This document shows positions 43,274-64,000 of a stretch of 64,000 bases of DNA, piece after piece (the first letter of the stretch is position 1; each line of letters begins with the position of its first letter). The stretch is from NCBI GenBank assembly GCA_964019165.1, contig OZ025272.1, forward strand, positions 7,936,493 to 8,000,492. Reading direction: 5' to 3'. Source of the stretch: Mastigias papua (lineage: Eukaryota > Cnidaria > Scyphozoa > Rhizostomeae > Mastigiidae). A program made the position numbers and the translations under genes. Below the pieces are notes generated by a model that did not search any database, was not told the DNA's origin, and saw only the letters and a program-made list of their open reading frames with translations.

Positions 43274-43984
43274 TACACCAGTGGGTGGCCTTGCTAATTC
43301 TGACCAGGGTGGTCAACAAATGCCCCCTTGCAACACCCCCTGCAACGCCAACAAGTAAAGTTCTTATTCAAAATTGATTCACAGTTATAGTGGTTTTGGT
43401 GGCTAAGGTAATTGCCTGTGCCATTTATTATTATTTAAAAGGTCAGAATTAGAAATACCCATGCATATGAATTGTGGAGGAAATCAGTTTTAGATAGAAG
43501 TTCTCTAAAACCATTCAAGAGGCTAGTTTTATGCTAAGGAAATCATTCATAAGTTATTGATTTATAACATTCTGTGGGATACAGCAGTCCTTACAGTATC
43601 AAACTGTTTTCATTTTGCAATCTTGCATGCTGGTTTGCTAAAAGTTAATAAATTTAAAAGTTCAGAGTTAACTAATTCAAGCCAACAGGAACTTCAAATA
43701 CAATATACAATAGATATACAAATAGTAATGGGGTGGCTTAAGTCCTCTAGTTAAGAACCACATGCAGTCGAATCCAGTTAAACAAGATCCGCAAGATATT
43801 GTTCACATTTGACGGGAGCTTGTTTCTTATATCGTTCAACACGCTAGTAATGAAGTACAAGAACTTACGCAAACCGGTTTTTACGTCATATTTAGCTAAA
43901 TTAGGTTAGTAAATAGTAAATTTGCTCAGTTCTTATTTTTTACAAACATTGTCCCTACTATCTCATCCATTATGTAAATATAAC

Positions 43985-44051
43985 CTTCGAGCCATAGGTT
44001 TTGAGTCAGAGAGCCGCATGTTGCTTGAGAGTCGTAGTTCGATCACCCCTG
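43985..44051 (-). mobile_element. Possible solo end of a hAT-like element
   Basis: Read on the minus strand it begins CAGGGGTGATCGAACTACG and contains CATGCGGCTCTC, resembling hAT MITE ends that start CAGGGGTC. No opposite end was found. Confidence 0.3.
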
Positions 44052-44129
44052 AATTAGTGTATAATCTAAAGGAATCGGAGTGGATGGGGGAAAGATGATT
44101 TCAAGAAGCACCTAAGCCAGAGATGTATA

Positions 44130-44524
44130 TGTAGACATGTTAACTCTCCCGGTATCACCGCGAGACCCACGGTTTTGACTGCTGTCTCCAGGTTGTTGTG
44201 CATTTTCTCCCGGTTTATTTCTGGAAAATCATATAATATTTTTCGAACTTTTTCTTACCATTTTTTGGTTTACATTCGATTTTATTCTCGTGCGGAAGAG
44301 CAGCCAATGAATGTTCTGACGCTTAGAATCATTATGAAGGTACCTTTCATTCTATTGTTCGCGATTATTTTTATTGTTATTCATTTGTCGAGCACAATTT
44401 TTGCAATCATATACTTTTAGCAAAATTTGGTTGTCTCCCGGTTTTTGCCCAAATCTCCCTGTTTTTTCTTATGGAAAAAGTCCTCAATTTCCAGGGTTTG
44501 ACAATTCTAGGTTGACAGGTCTGT
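44130..44524. repeat. Possible inverted-repeat element with CTCCCGG words
   Basis: GACATGTTAACTCTCCCGGT on the left faces the complement of a right end reading GACCTGTCAACC. TCTCCCGG occurs three times inside. The match is short and the boundaries are guesses. Confidence 0.35.
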
Positions 44525-45283
44525 ATATTTCCTTTGAAATGAAGAATGCATTCCATTAAAATCACTCTGTTAACGATATTTTTATATAATTCAGTTTATT
44601 AAAATTGCTTAAATTTCTCACAAGAAGCGTTCAACTATATCAACGTGCGTTTCAGCACATATTTCAAATAATTTTAAAAATAGCATAAAGAACTTGGTAT
44701 GATTGCTATAGCTATAAGAAATCATGGGAAATAGATACTTTGATGATTACATTCCCGATTACGCAATGAACAGCAAAACGTCTCAGAAATCGACATAGCG
44801 TTTTGGTGGCACAGTAATTTTGGCCACCAGTGTATACATGTTTTTTTATAAGAAAAATGTTTATAAGAAAATTAGGCTCAAATGGCCAATATCTTAAGAA
44901 AATCCTAAGAAAATCACACAGCTCAAGTTCAAGCAAATGCTAAGAAAATCACAGTTCATCTTTACATGTCAAAATATATCAAAATATATAGAAGTCACAG
45001 TTCATTCTTGCAAAAGTTAAGAAAATCTCAGCCTCAAATTCGTGAAAAGTTAAGAAAATTGAGCCTTAGGAAAAAAAGTGTTTTTCCTATAAAAAGAAGA
45101 CGTGTATTGCTTAAAGCATTAGACGGGGTTGTCAAAACTTTTTGTCCAAATCGCCCCCAAAAAATATTTAGTAATACATCAACTCAATTCAGTGAAAACA
45201 CAAATTCAAGAGGCACGCTTAATGGTTTGTGCTCAGAATAGCTATTTATAGGCACTTGTTTTTTATTTAGCAATAAAAAAATA

Positions 45284-45980
<697 letters not shown>

Positions 45981-46825
45981 TATTATCTTCTACCAATCGA
46001 TTAGTTATGCAGATATCCGGTGTAATTCACATTCAAAGCTAAAAAAGGGCGTGGTTGGAAAACGTGTCTTACATACTCCACTTAGTACCCCTTACTTTCA
46101 GCAGAAAATGTGCAGCGATCAAGTTTCCTTATGATTAGATATACATGAAATCCATCTCTCAACTTCCAGTGGCCAGCCAAAAATCATTTTTATATGAAGT
46201 CCTGGAGATGATTAAAAATTGAAAAGTACAATGTAAAATACTCTACTATGTAGACCCAAACCAATTCTAGCAGTGCAAATATTAACTTCATTTATCATGC
46301 AAAAAGGCATCCTTACATTATTCAAATTGCAATACACGTTTTTTAAATCAAACCTAGCTCAAAGTTCTTAAAATCAGTTACTTGTGAACCTCTTTTTATC
46401 ACATTATAGGACTAAAGGCTCTTCACTGGTGTTTTGGTTTGAGCTGTGCATTTAAGCGATTTTTTTTACAAGAAACCTAGTACTAGACACTCTAAAATTT
46501 AAGAAAACATTTAGAACTACAAGGAAGGAGCTACGAAACTTTAGAAATTTCCGTGCAATCTTTCATAGTTTCGGAAATTCCTTTTATCTCCACGGATTTC
46601 ACAAGTTTCTATTATAGTATGTTTTATGTTCCACAAGCCTCGTGCGCACAGCAAAAGACAATATTTTACCTTTTGTTTTCGTTCTTACTGCAATTTATTG
46701 TCATTAAATTAAGAAACTTTTAGAATACGTGAAAAGTCTGTTGGTACTACAGAACTTCACTACAGCACGAAAAAGCGGTATCATGTTCTAGCCATACTGA
46801 AAAGCTTATTTTCGTCCGACACTCG

Positions 46826-47223
46826 TCAGAGTATGAAACGTCGGATAGCGACCGAAGGGTGGAATTGAAATGAATGGAATCGGGCATCTAGTGATACAAA
46901 TACCTTAGGGATTTTATCTCTAGTAGTAGAAGCTTTATACATTGTTTGGCCTCTACATGTACCTACTTCGCAGCGTATATGTCGAGCTATAAGGTCTGTA
47001 AAACACACGTGAAAAAATAGTTAGCATCGACGTGTACAACGCTCAGATAGACCTGCTTCCATCCAGTCGAGTAGTTAATAGGCAATTTATACTGAAAAAG
47101 ACGTCCGTTGAAACAATTTTCGGCAGAAGAGTGCGAGCTTGGGTTATGGGGCGAGAGTTTTAGAAGGGTTATGGGATACACAATAGATGACAGCAGAAGA
47201 TGACAGGATAAGACACCAGACAA
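46826..47223 (-). other. Two adjoining unrecognised frames
   Basis: Minus-strand frames 47223-46987 and 47008-46826 overlap and would join by one frameshift. They contain WKQVYLSVVHVDANYFF and IRCEVGTCRGQTMYKAS. The pieces look protein-like but match no family I know. No good splice signals. Possibly a pseudogene or transposon relic. Confidence 0.25.
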
Positions 47224-47934
47224 TCATATAATACTACGTAAGAAGAAGAAGATCATTAGGCCTAAGTATTGAACAGTTGAGCTTTAAATGGACTGAGTAA
47301 TTACTTAGAGGTGATCTCGTTTTAATATTTTTTTGTTAGTGTTATTTGAATGTGATTTAATTACACGACTTGAAATAGGCTAAGAACGTTATCTCAGAAA
47401 TATACAGTCCTCTGAGAAGAACACAACCAGCGATAATTTCTTATAAAGATCTTTCCAAAATATGCCTACAGACAGACTCACCGCCGGGTCGACTTGTTAC
47501 GCAGAGAAATACTGACGTTTCCTTATAAAATGGTTCTGTATAAAATGTTTCGCTAATGTTGTTTCCTTCTAGAATTGATGGAATAAATATCAAACTCCGT
47601 GGTCTCTTTCAGTTAAGTGCAAAGAACTTCATCATCGCTTGCTTTGACATTCAAAGTTTGCAGCAATATACTTCAATATTTCTCCCTTGACTCAATACTT
47701 CTCATGAAAATGTGGCTGCAATCCAGAGCCGCTATATTCATGATTTTCTTAATTATGTATTTTGAAGCGGATTTGTTGGAGCTCTGGGGCGCAACCTCTA
47801 GAACTAATTGAAGCTACGCCCTTCAAACTCTACAGACTGCTGGGAAATGCCTTTTTGAACTTTTCTCTACCTAATATTCAATTTAATTTAACTACATTAA
47901 ATGATACATTACTTTGCACGTTATTATCTTAAAA

Positions 47935-48162
47935 TCAAATAAATTGCTCAGTATTGTCCTTGCCACTTAGTAGGGGGTCCGTACCCATTCCTTTAAGGCC
48001 AACCTCCGCTTTGCCGCGCGTACGGTACGTCCAAATCTGCGCATTCTCATTAACACGGTATGATACAATAATCCTGGCCGTAACGCTTAAAACTTTGTAC
48101 GCATTGAGGGTAGAATCAAAGCCAACTGTCAGGGTAGCCGCTTGTTGTACACGGGCAAACAT
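47935..48162 (-). other. Unrecognised 75-codon frame
   Basis: Minus-strand frame with VQQAATLTVGFDSTLNAYKV and a basic stretch. Its CpG content is higher than its surroundings. No domain recognised. Confidence 0.2.
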
Positions 48163-48498
48163 TCAACAGAATGGTAAGGTAGCTGGAACTATTTAATATT
48201 CAGCGCCAAAGAGAGTTCACCACGCTGGCATTCGCTGAATGCCAGCAATAAAAATGTGAACAAAACATTTGCAGGCTCAACAAACGGGCCTTTTCTCATT
48301 TCATCACTATGGATGTACGGGACAACATCATTCAGTGGTTCCTCAAATGTTGCTGATGTCATGCAAAAAGCATTTTGTTTTGTCCAAAATCTTCTCTTCC
48401 AAGGAGGTTCTACATATCATATATCATTATTTAAAGTTGGTAAATACTTAGCTACTAAAAACTAATTTAAACCAACTATTTACAATAATAAAAGAAAA

Positions 48499-50903
48499 TT
48501 ATTTATAAATTAAAAATTTACAGGCATTGCCATCCCAATCCTTGATCTTCCTTTTAAAACTTTTCAATGTTTCAGCCCTCTTTAATTCATCATCAAGAGC
48601 ATTCCACAGGAGACTGCCTCTAAACGAAAGAGAATTTAGTCCATATCGATGTGGCTGTCCTGGTGGAAGCCTACATAGTTCTTTGGTGCGGAGATTGTAA
48701 GGTATATCCTTCTTAACAAAGAAGTCCCAAATATATGAGGGATTTAGATGGTTCATGGTCTTATAAATTTCAGTCATAAGACTTTGTAGTATCTCAGACT
48801 CCAAATCTGTGAAGAACAGATCGTTTATAAAGATATTAAAAAGCAGAGGACCAAGTACAGACCCCTGTGGAACGCCTGTAGAAATGCTTTGGAAATTGCT
48901 GTATGCGGAACCTACTTTTACTCTCTGTTTTCGATTAGTTAGGTAACTGTATACCAACTTCAGCGCACAAGTGTCAAGCCCATCAGCCTCTAACTTCGCT
49001 ATGAGTAGATCATGGGGTATACAATCATAAGCTTTGGATAAATCCATCAGGACAGTACCCACGATGCCTTTGGAATCAAGACATCTTTTCCAGGATTCGA
49101 TAGCACGAAATAAGGAATGTTGAGTACTGTATCCTTGCCTAAAGCCGGACAGTAGGTGAGATAGTAATGTAGCAAAATGACTGTCCATTTGTGCTCCAAT
49201 AATTTTTTCATAAACTTTTGAAATGGCTGACAAAACACTAATTGGTCTGTAATTACCCTTCCAGCTGGGATTATCCTGTTTAAAAATTGATGAGACATCA
49301 GCTTTCTTTAGTTCATCTGGGAATGAACAATTTTGTACAGCCGTATTTATGCAGTCAGTTAGATATGGGCATAAGATATTTTTGGCCATCTTGATTATTT
49401 TAGTGGGTATATTCCCACTGGTGGATTTATTAACGTCTAGTGTCTCGATAAACTTAATAACATCCCTAGGGTAGACATGGGAAAACTGAAATTTCTGCTC
49501 GTAACTGACCTTGTGTTTGATGGCGATGATACTTGGATGGTTACTGTATTTCATTAAGGCAAATTTTAATTTCTCATCTAACTCTATGCAGCTAGATACT
49601 TGTTTAAGCATAGGATCCAGCCCTAGAGAATCCGTAATATTTACAAAATGTGAGTTGAAACATTCAGCAATCATAGCATCATCTGATATAATCACTTCGT
49701 CTTCAATCAAAACGATTTTTTGTCCCATTGGATTACTGATAGAAAACATGGGTTTAACCACTTTCCAAAATGTCTTTTCATTATCAATGGACCTAGGTTC
49801 AATTGAGCGATAAAAATCAAATTTTGCTCTCCTGTTCATCTTAACCACCAAATTTCGCTGTTTCTTATATTTCTCAAAATCTGCAGTTTTGCCTCATGTG
49901 TTAGCTTTCTTTTTCAGTGTGGATCTCGTCATCATTGCTTTTCTCAGATCCTTGTTGCAATATTGCTTGTTGTTTCCCCTAATCGTCCTTTGTTTAAGCG
50001 GGGCATGTTTTTCAAGTGCCCCAGTAAGGACTGCCTGAAGTGCAGAGTATTCCGTTGGAACGTGTTGTCGTAAATTCATCTTCAGATCTTTTAGAAATTC
50101 TTCTTCGTAAAATGTTTTGCATTCCCGATATTTCACTATTTTGGGGGGCAACTTAACAAATGTCGATTTCAATACTGTGTAAATCAGATGATGATGATCG
50201 CTGAAGCCTGTTTCAAAAGGCTGACTCCCCATGAAAGAGTGTTTTCTATTGGTGAGCATGAGATCAATGCACCTCCCCCTTTTAGATTTGAACCATGTAG
50301 GTCCCTTGCAAGGGCTTATGAAGCTTGGCTTGTACGCCTCAACCAATGGAACCGGAGTGTTATCGTTCACCTCCATATTAAAATCACCAAGTATCAATAA
50401 ACTTTCATGAGAAGCAGAATATCGATCTGTAATTCTTGAAATATTATCAACAAAGTACGTTTTTTTTCTGAAGGATTCCTGTATATGGGCAGCAACAAGC
50501 ACTTCTGTTTTCGGATATTAATTTCTATAGGAACTATTTCGATATCGTTAGGTATCTCTAGATCCTTCAATTGTTTAGAAATTATCCCGTTTCTAATGTA
50601 TACAAGTAAACCACCACTATTTGATGAAACATCTAATCTGATAGTTTTCCCGAAACCATTTATCGTAAACTGGCCACTTCGAAATTACGAGTCGAGTTTT
50701 GTCTCTGCAACTATAAGTATGTCTACTTTATTACTCATAATCTCAGAAAAACCGTCAAATTTGTTTTGTATCAAATTTATATTGATATACCCAATAATTA
50801 TATTTCTTGGATACTTTAATCTGAGTTTGTTGATCCTTTCGAAGCAGTCAGCTTCGGTTTCAGATAGATTTTCACTAAGGGGTATGGGCTCTATATAGCC
50901 CAC
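48499..50903 (-). pseudogene. CR1/L2-like LINE ORF2, endonuclease plus reverse transcriptase lacking motif C
   Basis: Encodes an apurinic-like endonuclease followed by a reverse transcriptase. Endonuclease motifs in order: IIIGYININLIQNKFD and VAETKLDS (50903-50685), then after a broken ~180-bp gap LLILGDFNME, RCIDLMLTN and FSDHHHLIYTVL (50502-49894). A single in-frame TGA (49896) separates it from the RT (49851-48499): RPISVLSAISKVYEK, motif A MDLSKAYDCIPHDL, motif B STGVPQGSVLGPLLFNIFIN. Directly after LESEI the frame jumps to LMTEIYKTMNHLNPSY, normally far downstream, so the FADD catalytic box and thumb are gone although the frame stays open (junction ~48790). It ends normally with a C-terminal block (LSFRGSLLWNAL). 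Cannot reverse-transcribe itself. Confidence 0.9.
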
Positions 50904-50906
50904 ACT

Positions 50907-52385
50907 TTAAGAAGCACTAGACTCTATATAGTCTAGTCCATGTATATTATCAGTATTAACAGTGTAATTTATTGGTATACTGGAAGTACTGTGTTCCGGG
51001 TGATCCGTTTGTGGGGTGGCAATGTTATTTATTCGGCTAGATTCAGTAATAAAGAAATTATCAATAAAATCCAATAGGTTTCTTGCAAGGAAACCGTTAC
51101 CTCTTTGGTTTAAATGTAGTTGTCCCTTTCCCAAACAACGGCTATTAATGTTTGCATGGCAAATCACAGGTACTTGCAACTTCTATGCTAGGTCTTTTAT
51201 TTTCCTGTTTAATTCCTCTGACTTTTGTTTTCTCTGCGGACTGTCATGGCGAACTACCAATTCTGATATCACAATGTTTGTCGGAGGAGAGATTGTCTTT
51301 GCTGCATTCACCATTTCCTCGATATTCTTGATCGTATCCTCGTTTTTCGTGATGTCATTTGTGCCCGCATACACAATGACGCAGTCTGGAGTTCGTCTCA
51401 GGACAGGTCTGATATGGTCTGAAATGTCAAGGGAAGATGCTCCAGGGTGTGGTCTTATTTGGATGTCGTGGTCTCTTTTCATTCTCTTTTCTTCAAGGCC
51501 ATTCAGCAACGAGTCTCCAATTATGACTATTTTCTTTCGTTCTGCTTTCTTTTCAGCTTTTGTTCGGACATCCTGTTCCTTTAAAGATCCCTTTGAAGTT
51601 TGTTCTATCGAGTTTTGCAGTTCTTTTCCTTGTGTCTTGGGAATTTTCTGTTCAATGTTCTCATTGTTGGGGCAGCAGTTTTGAGCCTTTTTCCTAGTCA
51701 CTTGGGGATCTGTTGTTTTTGATGGTGGATTTAATTCGACTTCTTTGTTTTGGTCCTTAGTAATTTCCAGAATAGGCCTATCCATCATCTTTTCGATTAT
51801 TTTTTGTTTCTCATCAAGCTGTTTTTCGAGAGAATCAATCCGGTCTTTTTGACTTTGGATTAGCATTCTTACCAACGGATCCATGCAAGAGGGATGCACA
51901 GCTGCTCTATCGTTTGCGCCAAGCTCAATCTCCACCTTTATTGACTGCACTTCGGAGTGGATGAACTTTTTGAAGTCAAGGTATTCCTCAGCATGGACGT
52001 ATTTCTCTGGCTCTGCGATGCTGTTCTGGTCTGCTGAGAGGTCAGTAATGTCTTCAATTGAAACCTTTTTCTTGGTGCTTGATTTACAGCATGAAGTCAT
52101 CTTATTTACTGGCACTTTGTAAAGAATGCTGTTCTTTTTTTCTGTTCTTATTGCTGGCACGTTCGCAGGCATGACGGCCGTTTCATCTAGGCCATTTACC
52201 GATTCACAGGTTTCAACGATGTTTGCCAGGTTCTGTCCACTCTGTTTCTTTCCAGCTGTATCTAGAGGCTCCATTAGCTTATCTTTGTTATCTGTTTTAT
52301 CCATTTTATGAACTTCACTCAGAAAAAACTTGTGTCCAGTTGTCTTTTTTACGGAGCTCTTCAAAACACGTCTTGTCTCCGCCAC
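50907..52385 (-). pseudogene. LINE ORF1 with SGNH/GDSL esterase domain, one stop
   Basis: First ORF of the same LINE. N-terminal half: basic, then a charged coiled-coil-like region (IDSLEKQLDEKQKIIEKMM, about residues 195-215). C-terminal half: an SGNH hydrolase with block I KIVIIGDSLLNG (serine ~residue 291), VIVYAGTNDI (~residue 340) and, beyond an in-frame TAG at 51185-51183, KGQLHLNQRG carrying the catalytic-site histidine. The frame is otherwise continuous to 50907 and ORF2 begins at once. Esterase-bearing ORF1 proteins are known from CR1-type LINEs. ATG at 52385 is the first in the frame. Confidence 0.88.
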
Positions 52386-52585
52386 TCAACAATAGGAAAT
52401 AATTATCCAGTTCTTCGCATTCATCCCTTCTTCTAAGTAGTAAATCAAGCTGAAATGGTCGCTTCAGTGTCCTACTTACATGTTGCTAATAATTTTTGGC
52501 GCGCAATTGTCTAGAAGCAGAGCTTACGCCCAACTACTGCCTCCAAACTCCACTGGACGTACGCTCGGGCGGGAACGTCTCCTTG

Positions 52586-53236
52586 AGCCCTGTTTACACT
52601 ACACAAACTAACCTAGGTTCGCCCTAGGTTAAAACTAATCTAGGTTAGTTTTTTGTAATGTAAACGCGAACTAACCTAGGTTCGCCCCAGGTTAGGTCAA
52701 CCCACTTTTAGAGGTGGGTTCGCCCTAGGTCGAACCTAGGTTAGTTTTGTTAAAGTGTAGTGTAAACGCAAACCTGGGGCGAACCTGGGTTAGTTTCTCC
52801 TCTACGCATGCCTAGTAATCAAATTGTCAGGTAAGTTTCAACACAACGGATGAATTCATTTTATGCTTATCAAGTTCCTGTCTTATACCTGTCATTTAAA
52901 TATGATTGATGCAAACAAACATTGATATAGTCGCTACTTGGGAAGAAATTGGAGTTTTTGGCATTAATCAGCAAATTTCTCCAGTGTGCGCCTAGCATTA
53001 GCTATAGTTGTTCTTCTTATCTCAAAGTAAGTTACTATGGTCATTAATTTCCATATAAGCATCAATCTGCCTAATTGAATACTCAGAAGTTAGTTATTTA
53101 CAAAGTTTCCGCCATATTGCTTTTACTTCAGCCTTAGTTTTGTGATCTGCACATGCGTTGATGAAAACTAACCTGGGAACGCCCCAAATTGCGTTTACAC
53201 TACAAAATCTCGTTGCACTAGTGTAAACGCGGCTTC
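52586..53236. mobile_element. Palindrome-rich non-autonomous element
   Basis: The left end GAGCCCTGTTTACACTA and the right end, whose complement is GAAGCCGCGTTTACACTA, are inverted. Between 52600 and 52800 the self-complementary word AACCTAGGTT (variants CCTGGGTT, CCCTAGGTT) recurs about eight times in both orientations, mixed with TGTAAACGC. A second cluster lies at 53160-53260. No frame and no clear target duplication. Confidence 0.7.
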
Positions 53237-53259
53237 AACTAACCTGGGTTAGTTGTCAC

Positions 53260-54720
53260 AATCCTTTGCAGCTCATAGCGCATTCATAAAATTTGAGTGA
53301 TTATAGTATATTACTGGGCAAGTTGGACAAGAAAAGAGAGGGAAAAAGATACATTGTTCATACATGTGTGCATAATAACGCAAACATTGATATAATAATT
53401 AAGCTAATAATAATTGCATTCTCTACCATAAAAATTGAGAATAATTGACGGTAAAACAACTGCTAATTCATATTGCTGCAATAGTACTCATGTTTAAATA
53501 AGACTCGTGGAAGGAAATAATTACAATCAGATCGCGGGGAAACAGTTCACTTGGTTACATACTGCTATCATTGTATATATGCGATGCATAATGTGATGTG
53601 TAAACTGTCTTGAAACCAAGCTAAAGCATTTAAAGCTACTGTTAAAAAAACTGCAAACATGTCTTACTTCCCATCACATATATTAAATTTAATTGTGTGT
53701 CAAAACCATGAAAAACAAATGACGAAGTGTATTGATAAGTTACATTCCAAAATCACAAGATCACAAGGAGTACGACATGAGATAAGTACTACATAAGAAT
53801 CATATGTCACATTTCCACATACTTGCATGTACGTTTCTTTCATAAGGAACCTCAGGTCAGTGTTGCGGCTAGAGCTCCTTATCTTCTTAGCGAAATGAGG
53901 CTGAAAGTTCCTTTAGCTGTTCCTTGGGTTTCCTTGCTATTAGAATTCTAGAACAGCTGATAAAGTTGGAGTTATCCAGTACATAATAATAAGCTGAACG
54001 AACTTACAGTACTCTATTGAAATAGCAGCATTGATTTTTTTATCTTTTGAGGAAATCAGTGGTATAGAACTAATTTTGCTAGAATAGATTTCAGACACCT
54101 TTCTCATCTTTTGCAGTACTAAAAAGTTTATCCTAAATGAATACTATGTTTCTTTGCATGAAGCTGGATAGTTCTTTCAAGTTCCTTACTTTCTGGGACA
54201 TCCCAGCCTCAACGTCCTTTTAAAGGTGTTCCTTACAATAGAACGTTTGCCACAAATTAACCTCAAATCATATACAAAGAGTACGTGATAAAACGAACGG
54301 CATCAAACGTCAATAAATACCCTTGATTGGCTTTAACTAACAGTAGCAGCATATAATGTAAATATTGAAAGGAACTCCGATGCAATATGGCAGTCTATTA
54401 AAACAACAGTTTCGTGAGTGTAGACTCTAAAACAACATTAATGCGTACTAATGCTATCAAAGTGACGATATGCAGCAGCAATGAGTCTGAGAAGTTATGC
54501 ATAAGTTCCTTCCTTTGCTATACCACAGTACAGGCACATGGAGAATATCATCCCAAGGATCTATCAAAATGAAACAATGAATAAATTTACTATATAACGA
54601 GGAAAGGAACGAAGTAAACACAGCATCAATAAAACTTACAAAATGAAATCTAAGTCCACTTTCAAAACAATAGGCCCATAAAGTAAAATTTCGCAGGCCA
54701 GATCCTGTTTGTACTCTGAT
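53260..54720. other. Intergenic, nothing recognised
   Basis: AT-rich sequence between the palindromic element and the tetraspanin stop codon. No protein-like frame or repeat structure noticed. Confidence 0.5.
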
Positions 54721-54728
54721 GTCCACGC

Positions 54729-63044
<8,316 letters not shown>

Positions 63045-63746
63045 GTTTGTATCTTTCTTTCACTGTACAAAAAATCTGTGCAACTTACTAATATGTACTA
63101 TGATATGTACCTATGTACTGTGATATCTAGAACATATCACAGTACAAATTATGTAGGTTATAAGATACCTAACTGATAAAGCAACTACCAAATATGCAAT
63201 ACCTCATAATAACATCAATTCACTATTCAAGATCTATTTGTTCAAAATCTGTTATCAAAATCTACTTTTACCAATCTGTTGGCATTCAGAACAAACAATA
63301 AACAAGGCTTACATAGAAAACAATCCCAACCAAAAGTCATGATGTCTGAAAGCTGTATTCATTTCAAATCATCAGCTTATACCAAATTCTAAAGGGAGCA
63401 TTGTCTAGCTTATTAAAATTGAAAATGCTCTGCTGTATTCAATGACATTTAACATGTCCAGAGCAGGCTTCCTTGTTCACTATGTGCAAGTTCCTCAGGC
63501 AAATGGATATTGGTAAAATCCAAGTAAAGGACATCTTCTATTGCACAAACATATTACTTTACTTGGATATTAAGGCATGTGGGCAAGTTAGTGGCCAATG
63601 GCATTATACTAAAAGTGACAAAAAGAAGCAAAATAAAAAAGAAAACAAGACAAAAAGTACCACAACTCTATCTACAGGTACAGGGATTTTTCAATACACA
63701 ATCTAAAACTGTAAAATTTAACCAAACATATTTATGGATATGATAG

Positions 63747-63836
63747 CACTGGGAGCATGATAGGGATGGCTACCCTAAATGCCCTTTTAACATATAACTA
63801 CACAGACACCAAAGGCTATATCAAAATACTGGTGGA
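63747..63836 (+). repeat. Dispersed repeat, copy 2
   Basis: GGGAGCATGATAGGGATGGC through AAAATACTGGTGG aligns with 22733-22825. Upstream of the tetraspanin start. Otherwise 63045-64000 shows no recognisable feature; tetraspanin promoter elements were not identified. Confidence 0.65.
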
Positions 63837-64000
63837 CCCTACTTATACAGAACCAGGTTGTGTGACAAAATTCAAAATAGTACACATGTAAAATCAAAAA
63901 TTAATTGTTCAAAGATTCAGGTACAGCCTATAGTACCACAGGTACATTTACAATACATTTATTTATTAAATAAATAAAGAGTAATAGAGAAGGGTGAGAG

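Noticed and set aside
46800..46850. Short hairpin TCCGAC...GTCGGA
   Set aside because: Six-base arms are expected by chance in this length.
51016..51684. 222-codon plus-strand frame
   Set aside because: Antisense shadow of LINE ORF1, whose minus-strand reading has clear esterase motifs.

Overview
This is a gene-poor, AT-rich stretch of an animal nuclear genome. The evidence is GT-AG introns, orthologues of animal genes, non-LTR retrotransposons, many small DNA transposons and long (AT)n, (CA)n, (GT)n and (ATATC)n tracts. No bacterial-style operon, CRISPR array or prophage is visible. The repertoire (a CR1/L2-like LINE with an esterase ORF1, restriction-like-endonuclease retroelements, pogo-like and hAT elements) suits an invertebrate such as a cnidarian or lophotrochozoan. 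I cannot name the species.

Four conserved genes can be read. (1) INTS8, Integrator complex subunit 8, plus strand 6484-26605. Twenty-four exons join in one frame to 839 codons and a stop. The N-terminal ~190 residues expected from the human protein are not securely placed. (2) ATP5F1E, mitochondrial F1 ATP synthase epsilon subunit, plus strand 30473-33293, two exons, 60 residues. (3) PGLS, 6-phosphogluconolactonase, plus strand 40643-41792, two exons, about 238 residues. (4) A tetraspanin, minus strand 63044-54729, six exons, about 285 residues. A fifth, unrecognised gene with a membrane segment probably lies at 36758-38840 (plus). A lone terminal exon of a minus-strand gene may lie at 36385-36576.

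Layout. 1-5 kb: decayed retroelement pieces (two reverse-transcriptase fragments and one restriction-like-endonuclease fragment). 6.5-26.6 kb: INTS8, with introns holding a 0.7 kb inverted-repeat element, a LINE tail, a tRNA-like SINE head, an (AT)n tract and a hAT MITE. 26.6-30.4 kb: decayed hAT transposase and a pogo-like remnant. 30.5-33.3 kb: ATP5F1E, whose single intron holds three inverted-repeat elements. 33.3-40.6 kb: LINE tail, hAT MITE with a perfect 8-bp target duplication, the unrecognised gene(s), and two TA-flanked MITEs, the second ending 54 bp before the PGLS start codon. 41.8-48.5 kb: simple repeats and a 0.7 kb TA-flanked element with a possible transposase remnant. 48.5-52.4 kb: a nearly full-length CR1/L2-like LINE (minus) whose reverse transcriptase has lost its catalytic FADD box by an in-frame deletion. 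52.6-53.2 kb: a palindrome-rich element. 54.7-63.0 kb: the tetraspanin, whose 4.9 kb first intron holds three same-strand retroelement fragments separated by simple repeats.

The genes are unrelated housekeeping or membrane functions (snRNA 3'-end processing and transcription attenuation, ATP synthesis, pentose phosphate pathway, membrane scaffolding) and need not work together. The most interesting structure is the set of TA-flanked inverted-repeat elements. Several families share one architecture: diverged termini, then repeated subterminal C/G-run motifs such as TCGAATAAGCCCCC. Two carry remnants that look pogo-like, and one abuts the PGLS promoter.
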